NCBI RefSeq assembly: GCF_040678635.1 | Contig: NZ_JBFATZ010000019.1 | Coordinates: 62,001 to 126,000 of the forward strand | From: Thermopolyspora sp040678635 | GTDB taxonomy: Bacteria; Actinomycetota; Actinomycetes; Streptosporangiales; Streptosporangiaceae | Direction: 5' to 3' | DNA: 64,000 nt | The notes under the pieces: generated by a model | Database searches by the model: none | Told to the model about the DNA's origin: nothing | Seen by the model: the letters and a program-made list of their open reading frames with translations, nothing else | Position numbers and translations under genes: made by a program | Part shown: one piece after another, positions 8,869-17,186 of the stretch | Numbering within the stretch: position 1 is the stretch's first letter | How the letters are laid out: the number at the start of each line of letters is the position of its first letter

Positions 8869-9201
8869 TTCCGAATTGGGGATGGCTTTGTCCCAGTCCT
8901 ATGCTCATCCCTTGTTCACTGGCCTCCATTAGACGCAGAACGGAACCTCCGCAGAACTTTTACCTTGCCGTCCGTCTGGAAATCCCGGGTGCCGCGGACG
9001 GCGGACAGAGGGCTTCGGTCGGTATAGCGGGTCAGTGGTAGGTGACCTCCGCACTGTCACCTACTGCAGGCGGTCGAATAAAGAGGCGGGCAGGCACGTG
9101 CGGGAGCAATGATCGAAACCTATGGGACCGCCAACGAAAAGGTGACACCGAGGCGGTCAAGGTGATGGCCCCCTGCTGGCGCCGACCAGATGAGAGATTT
9201 C
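8869..9201. other. Intergenic region with a hairpin
   Basis: No credible gene. It contains an inverted repeat, GTAGGTGAC (9038-9046) and GTCACCTAC (9056-9064), downstream of the minus-strand immA-like gene. That could be a terminator stem (no T-run follows on the minus strand) or a protein-binding site. Confidence 0.45.
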
Positions 9202-9792
9202 TTATCGCCTTGGGGCCAAGTCGCGAGCCCGGGATCTTTGGGCGATCCTCCGAGCCCCCGAGGCATCCATGCGCCACTGCGCGAATTTCTCGCTTACGTT
9301 ATACATGGAGGCGACCTCCTGGTTGCTTCGCTCCCTGAAGGCAGCACGAATCGCGGCCTTCTTCGGAATGAGGAGCTCCCCTGCGAGGTAGGCCGCTTCC
9401 TTCTCGATCTGTGGATTCATTTTCCGGCATCCGTCGTCGGTCCACAGAATCCGATCAAATTCGTGTTCAAGGAGAAGGTGGCTCAGCTCGTGTGTGACGT
9501 TGGACCTGCGACGAACCACCTCATGGGCGGTGTTCTCCACAATGAATTTTGCCGTCCCGTGGGGTACCAGGGCGGCCGACCACACGTTTGGCCGCTTGGA
9601 CAGGAAGTATTCGACAGCCTCTGGCGAGCATTCGTAGTCACTCAGGTCGTCGAGCCTATATGTCGGCACACCGTACTTGTCGCACAAAACATAGGGATCG
9701 AACGGGTCGTCAATCGAGAGCGTCAACTCATCGCGTACTTCGAGAGCGAGTGCCTCCATGACCTTTTGAGTCCAACGCTCTGCCACTATCAC
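9202..9792 (-). CDS. ImmA/IrrE-family metallopeptidase
   Basis: 196 residues, starting at ATG 9792, which overlaps the upstream XRE stop. The zinc-protease motif is in NVTHELSHLLLEHEFD (HExxH variant HELSH), with a downstream Glu in NPQIEKEAAYLAGELLIP that completes the COG2856 active site; an HTH-like tail follows (NQEVASMYNVSEKFAQWRM). In ICEBs1-type elements, proteases of this family cleave a partner XRE repressor to derepress element genes. The adjacent upstream XRE gene fits that pairing. I infer that this pair controls element B, most likely the divergent promoter at 10211-10259. Confidence 0.85.
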   Translation of the reverse strand: MIVAERWTQKVMEALALEVRDELTLSIDDPFDPYVLCDKYGVPTYRLDDLSDYECSPEAVEYFLSKRPNVWSAALVPHGTAKFIVENTAHEVVRRRSNVTHELSHLLLEHEFDRILWTDDGCRKMNPQIEKEAAYLAGELLIPKKAAIRAAFRERSNQEVASMYNVSEKFAQWRMDASGARRIAQRSRARDLAPRR

Positions 9793-10166
9793 CTGGCCCG
9801 CAAGTCACGCTCTGCCGAGAAACGCCGCAGGGCGGCGCTGATGACCTCTTCCAGGTAGCGTACATCTTCCTCGCGCAGGTCCTTGCGGGCTCGCAGAAGC
9901 GGGGCGAGCTGGACCATAAGCTCCGGTTCCGCTCGGACTTCACCGTCGTCTTCGTCGATCATGAAGTCCTCGGCAGGAAGACCTAGCCAGCGAACCAGGG
10001 CGGCGAAGGCGTCAACGTCTGGGCGATAGTCGTTCGCGAGTCTGGTCATCGTCGAAGGGCTCACGCCCACCTCCCGCGCCAGCTGCCGCCAGGACAAGCC
10101 GCGCTCGCGACGAGCGGCGTCCAGGGTGGCGTACAGCTTGGGCACGTCGACCCGGGTCCTTGGCAT
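9789..10166 (-). CDS. XRE-family HTH repressor, ImmR-like
   Basis: 125 residues. The N-terminal helix-turn-helix is clear: LYATLDAARRERGLSWRQLA then REVGVSPSTMTRLANDYRPD, ending in the DAFAALVRWLGLPAEDF element seen in actinobacterial XRE proteins. The C-terminal 50 residues are acidic then helical (LRARKDLREEDVRYLEEVIS). Its stop overlaps the ImmA-like start, so the two are translationally coupled. It faces away from the MBL gene across an intergenic region with a large inverted repeat, its probable operator. Confidence 0.85.
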   Translation of the reverse strand: MPRTRVDVPKLYATLDAARRERGLSWRQLAREVGVSPSTMTRLANDYRPDVDAFAALVRWLGLPAEDFMIDEDDGEVRAEPELMVQLAPLLRARKDLREEDVRYLEEVISAALRRFSAERDLRAR

Positions 10167-10210
10167 GACGTCGTGCTCCCTTGTGTGCGTATGAGGACCT
10201 TTCTATCACT

Positions 10211-10259
10211 GTTCGACTTCTCAAACATACCTGCTAGGCTAGTGTTTGAGAGCTCGAAC
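10211..10259. promoter_or_regulatory. Divergent promoter with inverted-repeat operator
   Basis: Two 16-bp arms, GTTCGACTTCTCAAAC (10211-10226) and GTTTGAGAGCTCGAAC (10244-10259), are inverted with two mismatches. A candidate rightward promoter lies within: -35 TTCGAC (10212-10217), 17 bp, -10 TAGGCT (10235-10240). Repressor bound to both arms would cover it. It is the only such structure between the XRE regulator and the MBL gene, so it is the likely target of that regulator. Inferred from sequence only. Confidence 0.55.
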
Positions 10260-10293
10260 AGCGTTGGTATATCGCTACAGTCATGTAACCTCG

Positions 10294-11640
10294 ATGGAGA
10301 GCGGAGATGATCACTTGAGCAGCGAGCTGCCGAACCTGGGTGCCGTCTTCTGGCCGGTGGGCACCGGAGACAGCACCACGATCGTCGTGTCGGACGAGAT
10401 CATGATGCAGGTCGACCTGCATGACCTGGCTAAAGCCGATGACGACGACACCCATGAGGTGCCAATCGTGGACCTGCTGGCGGATGCGTTGCCCAGGGGG
10501 ACGGATGGCAAGCCGTATCTGGCGGTTTTCGTGCTGACACACGCAGACAAGGACCACTGCAGCGGATTCAAAGAGCTGCTGGACCGGGTGACGATCGGGG
10601 AATTGTGGGCGACACCGCGCCTGTGGAGGGAGTTCGACGACCCGGATGCGCCGGAACTGTGTAAGGACGCGAAGGCGTTCCAGGAGGAGTCAATCCGCCG
10701 GGTTGAGGCGACGAAGAAGGCTGTGGCTAAGGGCAAAGATCCGGACAGTGGCGACCGTATCCTTGTCGTCGGCTATGACACCGATCATGATGAGCACGCC
10801 TACTCCGAGCTTCCCGACCGGTTTCTCGCGACACCGGGCGACAGCATCACCAAGCTCGATGGCGAGGATTTGCGGGGCCGTTTCGAGGCGTTCATCCATG
10901 CGCCGTTCAAGGACGACTGTGCCGAGGCCCGCAACGATACGTCGCTGTCGATGCAGATCACGCTGACCGAAGATGGTGGCCGAAACGGCAAGATGCTCCT
11001 GTTTGGCGACCTCGCGCACGACACCATCATGAAGATCTTCAACTACAGCGAGGCTAAGCAGCGGGAGAACTATCTTGAGTGGGACCTTCTGCTGGCACCG
11101 CACCACTGCTCCAAGAAGGTGATGTACGTCCGAGAGGACGGGAGGGACGTGCTGAAAAACGACGTGCTCGACGCGTTCGAGCGCCACGCGCGTGAGGGCG
11201 CGGTCATCGTGTCCAGCAGTTGCCCCATCCCGTCAAAGGACGTGGACGGAAACAACCCGCCACACCGTAAGGCGGCCGATCGCTACCGTGAGATCGTCGA
11301 CTCGGGCAACTTCCTGTGCACAATGGAGTGGCCCAGCGAGGACGACCCATCGTCGATTGTGTTCGCTGTCGACTCCGCAGGCGGGCGCATAGTAAGCGAT
11401 GACGCAGCTGAGCTGTCGGCCAAGGCCGCTGTTATGGAGGCCGTGGCGAAGCGACACCGCAGCCTTGTGGCGGTAGCTGCCGCGGCGTCGAGCGCTGGCC
11501 GACTCGCGGCTGAGAAGGTTGGCGGAGGTTCCGCTGGCACTGATGTGCAGTCCGGCCCGGAGCGTGTCCGGGACGCGGTCGCCGCGAGTCGCGGGACGAA
11601 GAACGCCCCGGCGACCACTGTCGGGTTCGGCAGTGACTGA
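10294..11640 (+). CDS. Metallo-beta-lactamase-fold protein (ComEC/Rec2-like), ubiquitin-like system partner
   Basis: 448 residues from ATG 10294; TTG 10315, preceded by GGAG, is an alternative. The metal site is TH83ADKDHCSGF (HxDxDH form as in ComEC-type MBL domains), with later ligands in LLFGDLAHD and LLAPHHCSKK. After the MBL fold comes an Ala-rich helical tail of about 90 residues ending in a short VGFGSD. No membrane segment is seen. The next gene starts inside its last codons (GTG 11633), so the two are coupled. MBL proteins next to E1/E2/JAB modules have been reported in comparative studies of bacterial ubiquitin-like operons. Substrate is unknown; a nuclease or hydrolase effector is plausible. 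Confidence 0.75.
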   Translation: MESGDDHLSSELPNLGAVFWPVGTGDSTTIVVSDEIMMQVDLHDLAKADDDDTHEVPIVDLLADALPRGTDGKPYLAVFVLTHADKDHCSGFKELLDRVTIGELWATPRLWREFDDPDAPELCKDAKAFQEESIRRVEATKKAVAKGKDPDSGDRILVVGYDTDHDEHAYSELPDRFLATPGDSITKLDGEDLRGRFEAFIHAPFKDDCAEARNDTSLSMQITLTEDGGRNGKMLLFGDLAHDTIMKIFNYSEAKQRENYLEWDLLLAPHHCSKKVMYVREDGRDVLKNDVLDAFERHAREGAVIVSSSCPIPSKDVDGNNPPHRKAADRYREIVDSGNFLCTMEWPSEDDPSSIVFAVDSAGGRIVSDDAAELSAKAAVMEAVAKRHRSLVAVAAAASSAGRLAAEKVGGGSAGTDVQSGPERVRDAVAASRGTKNAPATTVGFGSD

Positions 11641-14600
11641 CGGCCTTGACCTTGCTGAGCGGCAGTTGAGGGAACTCGCCGCCGTCAGCGGTGGCTCGGT
11701 CGAGATCTTGGACATTCAGGACGTTGAACGAGGCCGCTGGTTCACGATCTCCCTGGACACGAGTGGCATCTCAGCCAGGGGTGCTGCCATTCGAGTCCGC
11801 GACCGGGAGCGGTTCCGCATCCTCGTTGGAACTAAATACCCTTACCGACCTCCGCTTGTTCAGGTCGTCCATCGCCGATGGGCGGGCACAGCGCACGTGC
11901 AGTGGGGCAACCAGCTATGCCTGTACGCTGCACCCTCGGTGGAGTGGGTGCCTTCTGACGGGTTAAACGGCTTCATCGAGAGGCTCTCTACCTGGGTTGT
12001 GCGCGCCGCGGAGGGCACCCTTGACCCGCACGGACAGCCGTTGCATCCGCCGGTCGCCTACCCAACTGCCGGTATGGGCACACTGGTCGTGCACGCTGAT
12101 ATCGGTGACCGCGCTCCATGGTCACCGGGGAGGCGAATCAATTCCGGTGAGCCGAGCCCGCCGCGGGCCACGTCAATGGTCGCCTGGTGCACGGTTGATG
12201 GCGAGCGCCTTGACGTCCTGGAGTGGAGTGACTGGCTCACCACATACAACCGAGTGCTGGAAGACGGGTTCGATCCGTTCGCCGGCGGCCGCCCGCTGGT
12301 AGTGATGCCCGCGCTGCTTATCAGCAATGAACTTGGATTCGAGTACCCGGAGAAGGCCTGGGATCTGGTCATGGCGCTGGAGGCGGCTGGCTTCTCGCTT
12401 GATGACGTTCTTGTAGAACTCGCCAATGCGGTGATCGTCAACAGGTATCTGAGAACCAGCCAGACCAGCGATCTGGACGCTGTCCGAGCACGAGGCGAGG
12501 TCGACGCGAGTGACAGGCCCCCGCCGCTCACGGGTCTCTTGATCGGAACTCCCTCCCGGCGAATCGACGATGTGCGGCTGACCCATCTGGCGGGGTGGCG
12601 GATCGAGGAAACCGGACGAATCCTGGCCAGCGCGTATGCCGACTTTCGGCGAAAGCCGGAGAAGGAAGAGGTACTCAAGAAGGTAGGTGAGCTCACCCGA
12701 GAATGGCTGCAGGAAGCAGACGTGCTGTGGATGCGCATTCTGGAAAACCGGCCGGAAGTCACACGACGCCGCGATAAGGGCACACCGTTGACGTGGTTGG
12801 CTGGGAAGCGTATCCTAGTTCTCGGATGCGGCGCGCTAGGCGCTCCGGTCGCCGAACATTGTGCGCGAGCTGGTGTGGCGGCACTCTCCATCGTCGACAG
12901 CGGACTTGTCACACCCGGAATCCTGGTTCGCCAGCCCTACAACGATGCGGAAATCGGCCGGCCAAAGGCTACGGTCCTGGCTGAGCGGCTCAGCAGGGTC
13001 CGGGCAGGATTCCAAGTCGAGGGCCGACACGGAGACGCGCTGGACGTCTTCTTACAGCCGAACCATGGCATCAATTCGTTCGACTTAGTCATTGACGCGA
13101 CCGCGGATGCGGGTATCCGCTCGGCCATCGAGAACAAGCGGCGGGTGGACGAGGGGCCGTGGCCGACCGTGGTCACGATGATCATTGGCCACGACGCGAC
13201 CCGTGGTCTGGTGACAGTCAGCACGCCGGAGTCGACCGGTGCCGGTGCCAGTGCCTTGCGACAAGTGGCTCTGCATGCGTTTGCGAACCCGCGGGAGTGG
13301 GCGGATATTGCCAACGATTTCTTCCCGGAGAAGCCGCGGACGGATATGTTCTTCCCCGAACCAGGCTGCTCGGCGCCGACGTTCATCGGGGGCTCTGCGC
13401 AGACCACGGCGCTGGCAGCGCTCATGCTGAACGAGGCCCTGGGCATGCTAGGGAGTAACAGTGCTTCCTATTCCAATACGGGAGTGACTGTATACGCGTC
13501 GGCGGTCCGGATCGGCGGTGCGGTGACTGGCTCTGGCATATCTCGAGTAGCTTGGGGTCCGGACACGGTCGTGGTAGATGACACCTTCGATTACGAAGTC
13601 AGGCTAAGTCCGGCTGCCGTTATTGATATGCGGACAGAGGTGCGTCGCGGAGCACGTGTGAGGGGACCACGGATTGAGACCGGCGGCATGCTACTGGGAG
13701 CGGTCGACGAGGCCGCCGGCGTAATCTATGTCGATCGGGTTACCGGTCCGCCGCCCGACAGTTTTCTTTCCGAGAGCTACTTTCAGCACGGCCAGGTGGG
13801 AGTGCAAGAAATCATCGAAGTCCACCAGGCGAGTTCGCGAGCAATGACCGGATTCGTTGGCTATTGGCATACGCATCCCGGAGGACGAGCGGCGCCAAGT
13901 CCGACTGACGAAGAAGGGATGGCGTCCATCCTGGCGCCCGACGGTCGCCGACAGCGTGCTCTCATGGTCATCGTGGGAGGCCCCAGTGCTGAGTGGGACC
14001 GGTGGGTTTCGGGCGAGGGGCCACTACCGGCGGCGTTCGCACGCTTGGTTCTGCCCAGTGACGAGCCCACTAGTGGCGGTATGAGCGGTGGATTCCGTGC
14101 GACTGTATTCGGCCTTGGCGCTCTTCGTGCTCTTCATGACCGAGGCATCCTGCGCGATGTCACGGTCGTCTCCGGTATCAGCGGCGGCAGCCTTCTGGCC
14201 GCGATGTGGGCGTATGGCCCGGAGAGCTTCGCCGCCTTCGAAACCAGCGTGACCGAGTTGGTCGCGGCTGGTCTTCAATTGGAACTCGTCCGGCGTGCGT
14301 TCGCGCCGCGCGCCGTCCTAGCCAACAGCGTCAGCCTCGTCAGGGCTGTTGCTGGGAAGCCGTTTGGCGGGCAACGGTTGAGCACGCGCACCGAGGCCCT
14401 GGTTCGGGCTATCGCCGCCCGGCCGTTCGGGCAGCGTCAACTCGACGAAGTCACTCATCCCGGACTCACGACCGTTATCTCGGCCACCGATCTCGCGACG
14501 GGCAATGCTGTTAGATTCGGTAGTGAAGTGAGCTCACTATCCTCGATTGGTGATATAGCAGACTCGGTCACGGTGGCCGATGCGGTTGCCGCGTCGGCCG

Positions 14601-15151
14601 CATTTCCGGCCCTGCTTCCGCAGCTGAACCGCACATACGAATTCATTAAGCATGACGGGGTTCGGGAGCGTAGGACGCTGTTGATGACCGACGGAGGCGT
14701 CTATGACAATCTTGGACTCACTCCGTTACTTCCGGGGCGTTCGGCCGCACACACCAGCCACGTCTACGATCTCGATTACATCATTGCAGTGGACGCAGGG
14801 CAGGGTCGACCAGTCCGCACAGCGCCGAATTTTATGCTTGGTCGCCTCAAGCGAAGCTTCGAGATCGCCTATAGCAGAGCGCAGGATGGGTCGAGGGCGC
14901 GGCTCAATCAGGCTGCCGAATCAGGTGCCATTCGTGGCTTTATTCACCCGTACTTGGCTACCCGAGACGGCCGTCTCCCGTTTCCGTTAGCTGACCTCGT
15001 CCCCCGGGAGGCAGTCGTCGAATACCCGACGAATTTTGCTCGCATGACAGCAGAAAACCTGCATCTGATCGCAACCCGCGGAGAACAGCTCACGCGTATC
15101 CTTATCGAACACTACTGCCCTCAGCTGGGAGCGAATGCAGTGCGGCAGTGA
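11633..15151 (+). CDS. E2-E1(ThiF)-JAB-patatin four-domain fusion protein
   Basis: 1172 residues from GTG 11633, overlapping the MBL stop (an in-frame extension to 11519 lies inside that gene). Domain 1 (about 1-150) is an E2-like fold with catalytic Cys96 in GNQLCLYAAP. A linker of about 230 residues follows. Domain 2 (about 390-640) is an E1/ThiF adenylation domain: GCGALG at 398-403, an adenylate-binding VDSGLV strand, and a probable catalytic Cys579 in PEPGCSAPTF. Domain 3 (about 670-800) is a JAB/MPN+ protease with Glu682 and H746-x-H748 ... S756-x-x-D759. Domain 4 (about 815-1172) is a patatin lipase: SGGFRA at 818, GISGG with Ser850, and DGG with Asp1020. No CD-NTase or free ubiquitin-like gene is nearby. 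The fused patatin may be the toxic effector; this is inference. Confidence 0.85.
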   Translation: MTDGLDLAERQLRELAAVSGGSVEILDIQDVERGRWFTISLDTSGISARGAAIRVRDRERFRILVGTKYPYRPPLVQVVHRRWAGTAHVQWGNQLCLYAAPSVEWVPSDGLNGFIERLSTWVVRAAEGTLDPHGQPLHPPVAYPTAGMGTLVVHADIGDRAPWSPGRRINSGEPSPPRATSMVAWCTVDGERLDVLEWSDWLTTYNRVLEDGFDPFAGGRPLVVMPALLISNELGFEYPEKAWDLVMALEAAGFSLDDVLVELANAVIVNRYLRTSQTSDLDAVRARGEVDASDRPPPLTGLLIGTPSRRIDDVRLTHLAGWRIEETGRILASAYADFRRKPEKEEVLKKVGELTREWLQEADVLWMRILENRPEVTRRRDKGTPLTWLAGKRILVLGCGALGAPVAEHCARAGVAALSIVDSGLVTPGILVRQPYNDAEIGRPKATVLAERLSRVRAGFQVEGRHGDALDVFLQPNHGINSFDLVIDATADAGIRSAIENKRRVDEGPWPTVVTMIIGHDATRGLVTVSTPESTGAGASALRQVALHAFANPREWADIANDFFPEKPRTDMFFPEPGCSAPTFIGGSAQTTALAALMLNEALGMLGSNSASYSNTGVTVYASAVRIGGAVTGSGISRVAWGPDTVVVDDTFDYEVRLSPAAVIDMRTEVRRGARVRGPRIETGGMLLGAVDEAAGVIYVDRVTGPPPDSFLSESYFQHGQVGVQEIIEVHQASSRAMTGFVGYWHTHPGGRAAPSPTDEEGMASILAPDGRRQRALMVIVGGPSAEWDRWVSGEGPLPAAFARLVLPSDEPTSGGMSGGFRATVFGLGALRALHDRGILRDVTVVSGISGGSLLAAMWAYGPESFAAFETSVTELVAAGLQLELVRRAFAPRAVLANSVSLVRAVAGKPFGGQRLSTRTEALVRAIAARPFGQRQLDEVTHPGLTTVISATDLATGNAVRFGSEVSSLSSIGDIADSVTVADAVAASAAFPALLPQLNRTYEFIKHDGVRERRTLLMTDGGVYDNLGLTPLLPGRSAAHTSHVYDLDYIIAVDAGQGRPVRTAPNFMLGRLKRSFEIAYSRAQDGSRARLNQAAESGAIRGFIHPYLATRDGRLPFPLADLVPREAVVEYPTNFARMTAENLHLIATRGEQLTRILIEHYCPQLGANAVRQ

Positions 15152-16034
15152 TGACAGTGATCCCTCAAACGTTGAGGCGATCGGGTGTCGACAGGCGAGC
15201 TGCGCGGCAGGAGGCCTTCCGTAACGCGGCTTTCTCCATTTACCGGGGCGGCGATCTAGTGTTAGATCACATCGTACTCTGCAATGTTCGGCGCGGCGTA
15301 GTACGGTAGCCGAAAATTGTGATCTTTGTGGACCTATCCTCCTTCGGTTGACCGACGGTTAGATCGACCATTCCATGCAAATCGCCGATTGCTGCAAAGC
15401 GGCGAAGCCAACGGAAACCATCCTTTCAATACCGCTGCGACTACATGGTGAGGGCGAGCGCAGGGAACGCGGCCATGTCGAGCGCGCGGCAATCGATGCT
15501 CTCCGGATAGCAGGACGCGGCCCTTCGGTCAGTCATTCTGGTCTCTGCGCATCTGATAGCTCGAACTGGATCGGTACGAAGCCTTGTTGATTTGAGTGAT
15601 CGGAGTCCGCGTAGAAAGCGCCGAACATGGTCCTCGCCTCTCCAGCAGAAGGTTTACACGACGATGGGGTGTGCGCGTCGGATCGATCACGGCGGAGATT
15701 AGGGTGTGCTATGGCGACCCTGGCGCTGGGCCGAGTTTGCCGTCCCGGACGGCCTGCTTGACGATGTGCCAGTACCGGTCGCGTGGTAACACGCCCCGGC
15801 TCTCCTCGCTCGAGTCAACTGGCCTCGCAGTCTACGAACAGCTACCACCAACCCGTTGCCGCCGGGGTAGCTGGCGAAAGCCGAGACATCGAAAGGCGAG
15901 TGATATTCGCATTCGTTGTCATGGCCCTGATCTTGGTTTCGGGCGCTAGAAGTAGTATTTGTCCGGACAGGTCCGGAAAATGACTAGTGTCCGGATGTTC
16001 AGTTGGACAGAAATTGTCGGAGAGGGTCTCTAGG
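15152..16034. other. Long intergenic region with a possible DUF1917-like remnant
   Basis: About 880 bp, less GC-rich than its neighbours, without an intact gene. On the minus strand near 15795-15640 two frames together read RDRYWHIVKQAVRDGKLGP then SARVAIAHPNLRRD, which recalls the Bles03/DUF1917 motif (YW..V..A...G.LG..AKVAT..PN). That would be a frameshifted fragment at low confidence. Near the right end, three TCCGGA motifs precede the pPIWI-RE operon. Confidence 0.4.
15961..15996. promoter_or_regulatory. TCCGGA triplet upstream of the pPIWI-RE operon
   Basis: TCCGGA occurs at 15962-15967, 15972-15977 and 15990-15995, the first inside the 8-bp palindrome GTCCGGAC. The cluster lies about 40 bp before the chosen start at 16035, where a regulator-binding site would be expected. 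No matching regulator is identified. Confidence 0.3.
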
Positions 16035-17186
16035 ATGCCCTGCATGTCTTCGACCGTGATCGGTGTTGATCAGCGTCTCCGCGATCAGGCAATCACCGCA
16101 TGCTGCCTGGCAGCCGCTGCCCTGGGGGATCCGGATCTCGCAGCTCGCAGGAAAGGAAGCGCACTGATGAGCTGCCTGGGGGTATTGACCTCGGCTTACC
16201 CGGTCGGCCGGGCTCCGACGATGGCGCAGTTCCGTTGTGGCCTGCGTCGCCCGCTACGGGAGTTGCTGCCCGACGATTTTGATCTCGCCGGTGTCGGTGA
16301 CTTGGTCCTGCTCGATGAGGAAGGGCAGTTCAGCGACGAGGCCCGTGACCTATGTCTGGAACACCTGGTTCCGTCAGCAGCGTTGGAGGAGCACTGGCCG
16401 TGGGCCAAGGTTGCCACGGAACAGGAGGAGCGCCGCATCTACGAGGTGCTACGGCGACTGCCCTCGAAGGAGTACACCCGGGCACGGGAGTTGCTCGTGG
16501 AAATGCCTTCAGGCGATCTTCGCAAGTTGCGCCGCACCTGGGATGGGTTATGGGGCCGGATCGATCATTACGAGCCGATCGTGGAGTGGACGTGGTGCCA
16601 GATCCGCGGATGGTGGTTTGCCTGTCCGATGTGTCGGTGGCCGATGCGCGTCGTCGACAGGGGCACAGTGGTCGAGGTTCGCTGTGAGGCGCACGCCCGC
16701 AGCGGGGTCATCTACACCTGCCACGCCGACGGCACCGCTGACCGCGCTCCCATTCTGCAGCCTGTCGGCCCACGGGCGAGCGAGGTCAAGGGTCAGCCGG
16801 CCACACAGGAGGCGCGTGCGGTTTCGCGCGTGATCTGGCGGTACGTAACCCTGCCGGGAATCTTGGAGCGCGACCTCCGTGATCATGCGCGTGGTGTCGG
16901 CGCAGAGGTGGACATGTGGCCTCATAAGGACCGCTACGACCTGCGGATCACGTTGGGGCGGAAAGTGTGGAGGGTGGACGCTAAGGCGTGGGCCTCTCCG
17001 GTCGCGCTTGGTGAGGCGCTACGTGACACTGAGCCGGCCGAGCCCGGACTGATCATCGTAATTCCCGACCACCAGCGCGCCAGCCGGGGGCTCCTGGCCG
17101 ACATGCTGCGCGGCGCGGGCTATCGGGTGATGACGGCAACCGATCTCAAGAACGACATCGACAAGGCGGCGGAGGCGTGGCGGTGA
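16035..17186 (+). CDS. pPIWI-RE-associated REase-like protein (pPIWI_RE_Y)
   Basis: 383 residues from ATG 16035, preceded by GAGAGGG; an upstream GTG at 15987 is also in frame. The C-terminal third is a PD-(D/E)xK nuclease-like fold: LPGILERDLRDHARGVGAEV, then RYDLRITLG (Asp302) and WRVDAKAW (Asp315, Lys317). Before it is a two-Cys segment (ACPMCRWPMRV ... VRCEAHA), possibly zinc-binding. The N-terminal half is helical. This matches the REase partner of three-gene pPIWI-RE islands described by the Aravind group. It overlaps the helicase gene by 4 bases. Expected role: DNA or RNA:DNA cleavage against invading elements. Confidence 0.8.
   Translation: MPCMSSTVIGVDQRLRDQAITACCLAAAALGDPDLAARRKGSALMSCLGVLTSAYPVGRAPTMAQFRCGLRRPLRELLPDDFDLAGVGDLVLLDEEGQFSDEARDLCLEHLVPSAALEEHWPWAKVATEQEERRIYEVLRRLPSKEYTRARELLVEMPSGDLRKLRRTWDGLWGRIDHYEPIVEWTWCQIRGWWFACPMCRWPMRVVDRGTVVEVRCEAHARSGVIYTCHADGTADRAPILQPVGPRASEVKGQPATQEARAVSRVIWRYVTLPGILERDLRDHARGVGAEVDMWPHKDRYDLRITLGRKVWRVDAKAWASPVALGEALRDTEPAEPGLIIVIPDHQRASRGLLADMLRGAGYRVMTATDLKNDIDKAAEAWR

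Noticed and set aside
10294..15151. CBASS type II assignment for the MBL/E2-E1-JAB-patatin unit
   Set aside because: No CD-NTase (cGAS-like) gene is present, E2-E1 and JAB are fused in one chain, and an MBL partner is not part of CBASS. The ubiquitin-like label is kept instead.
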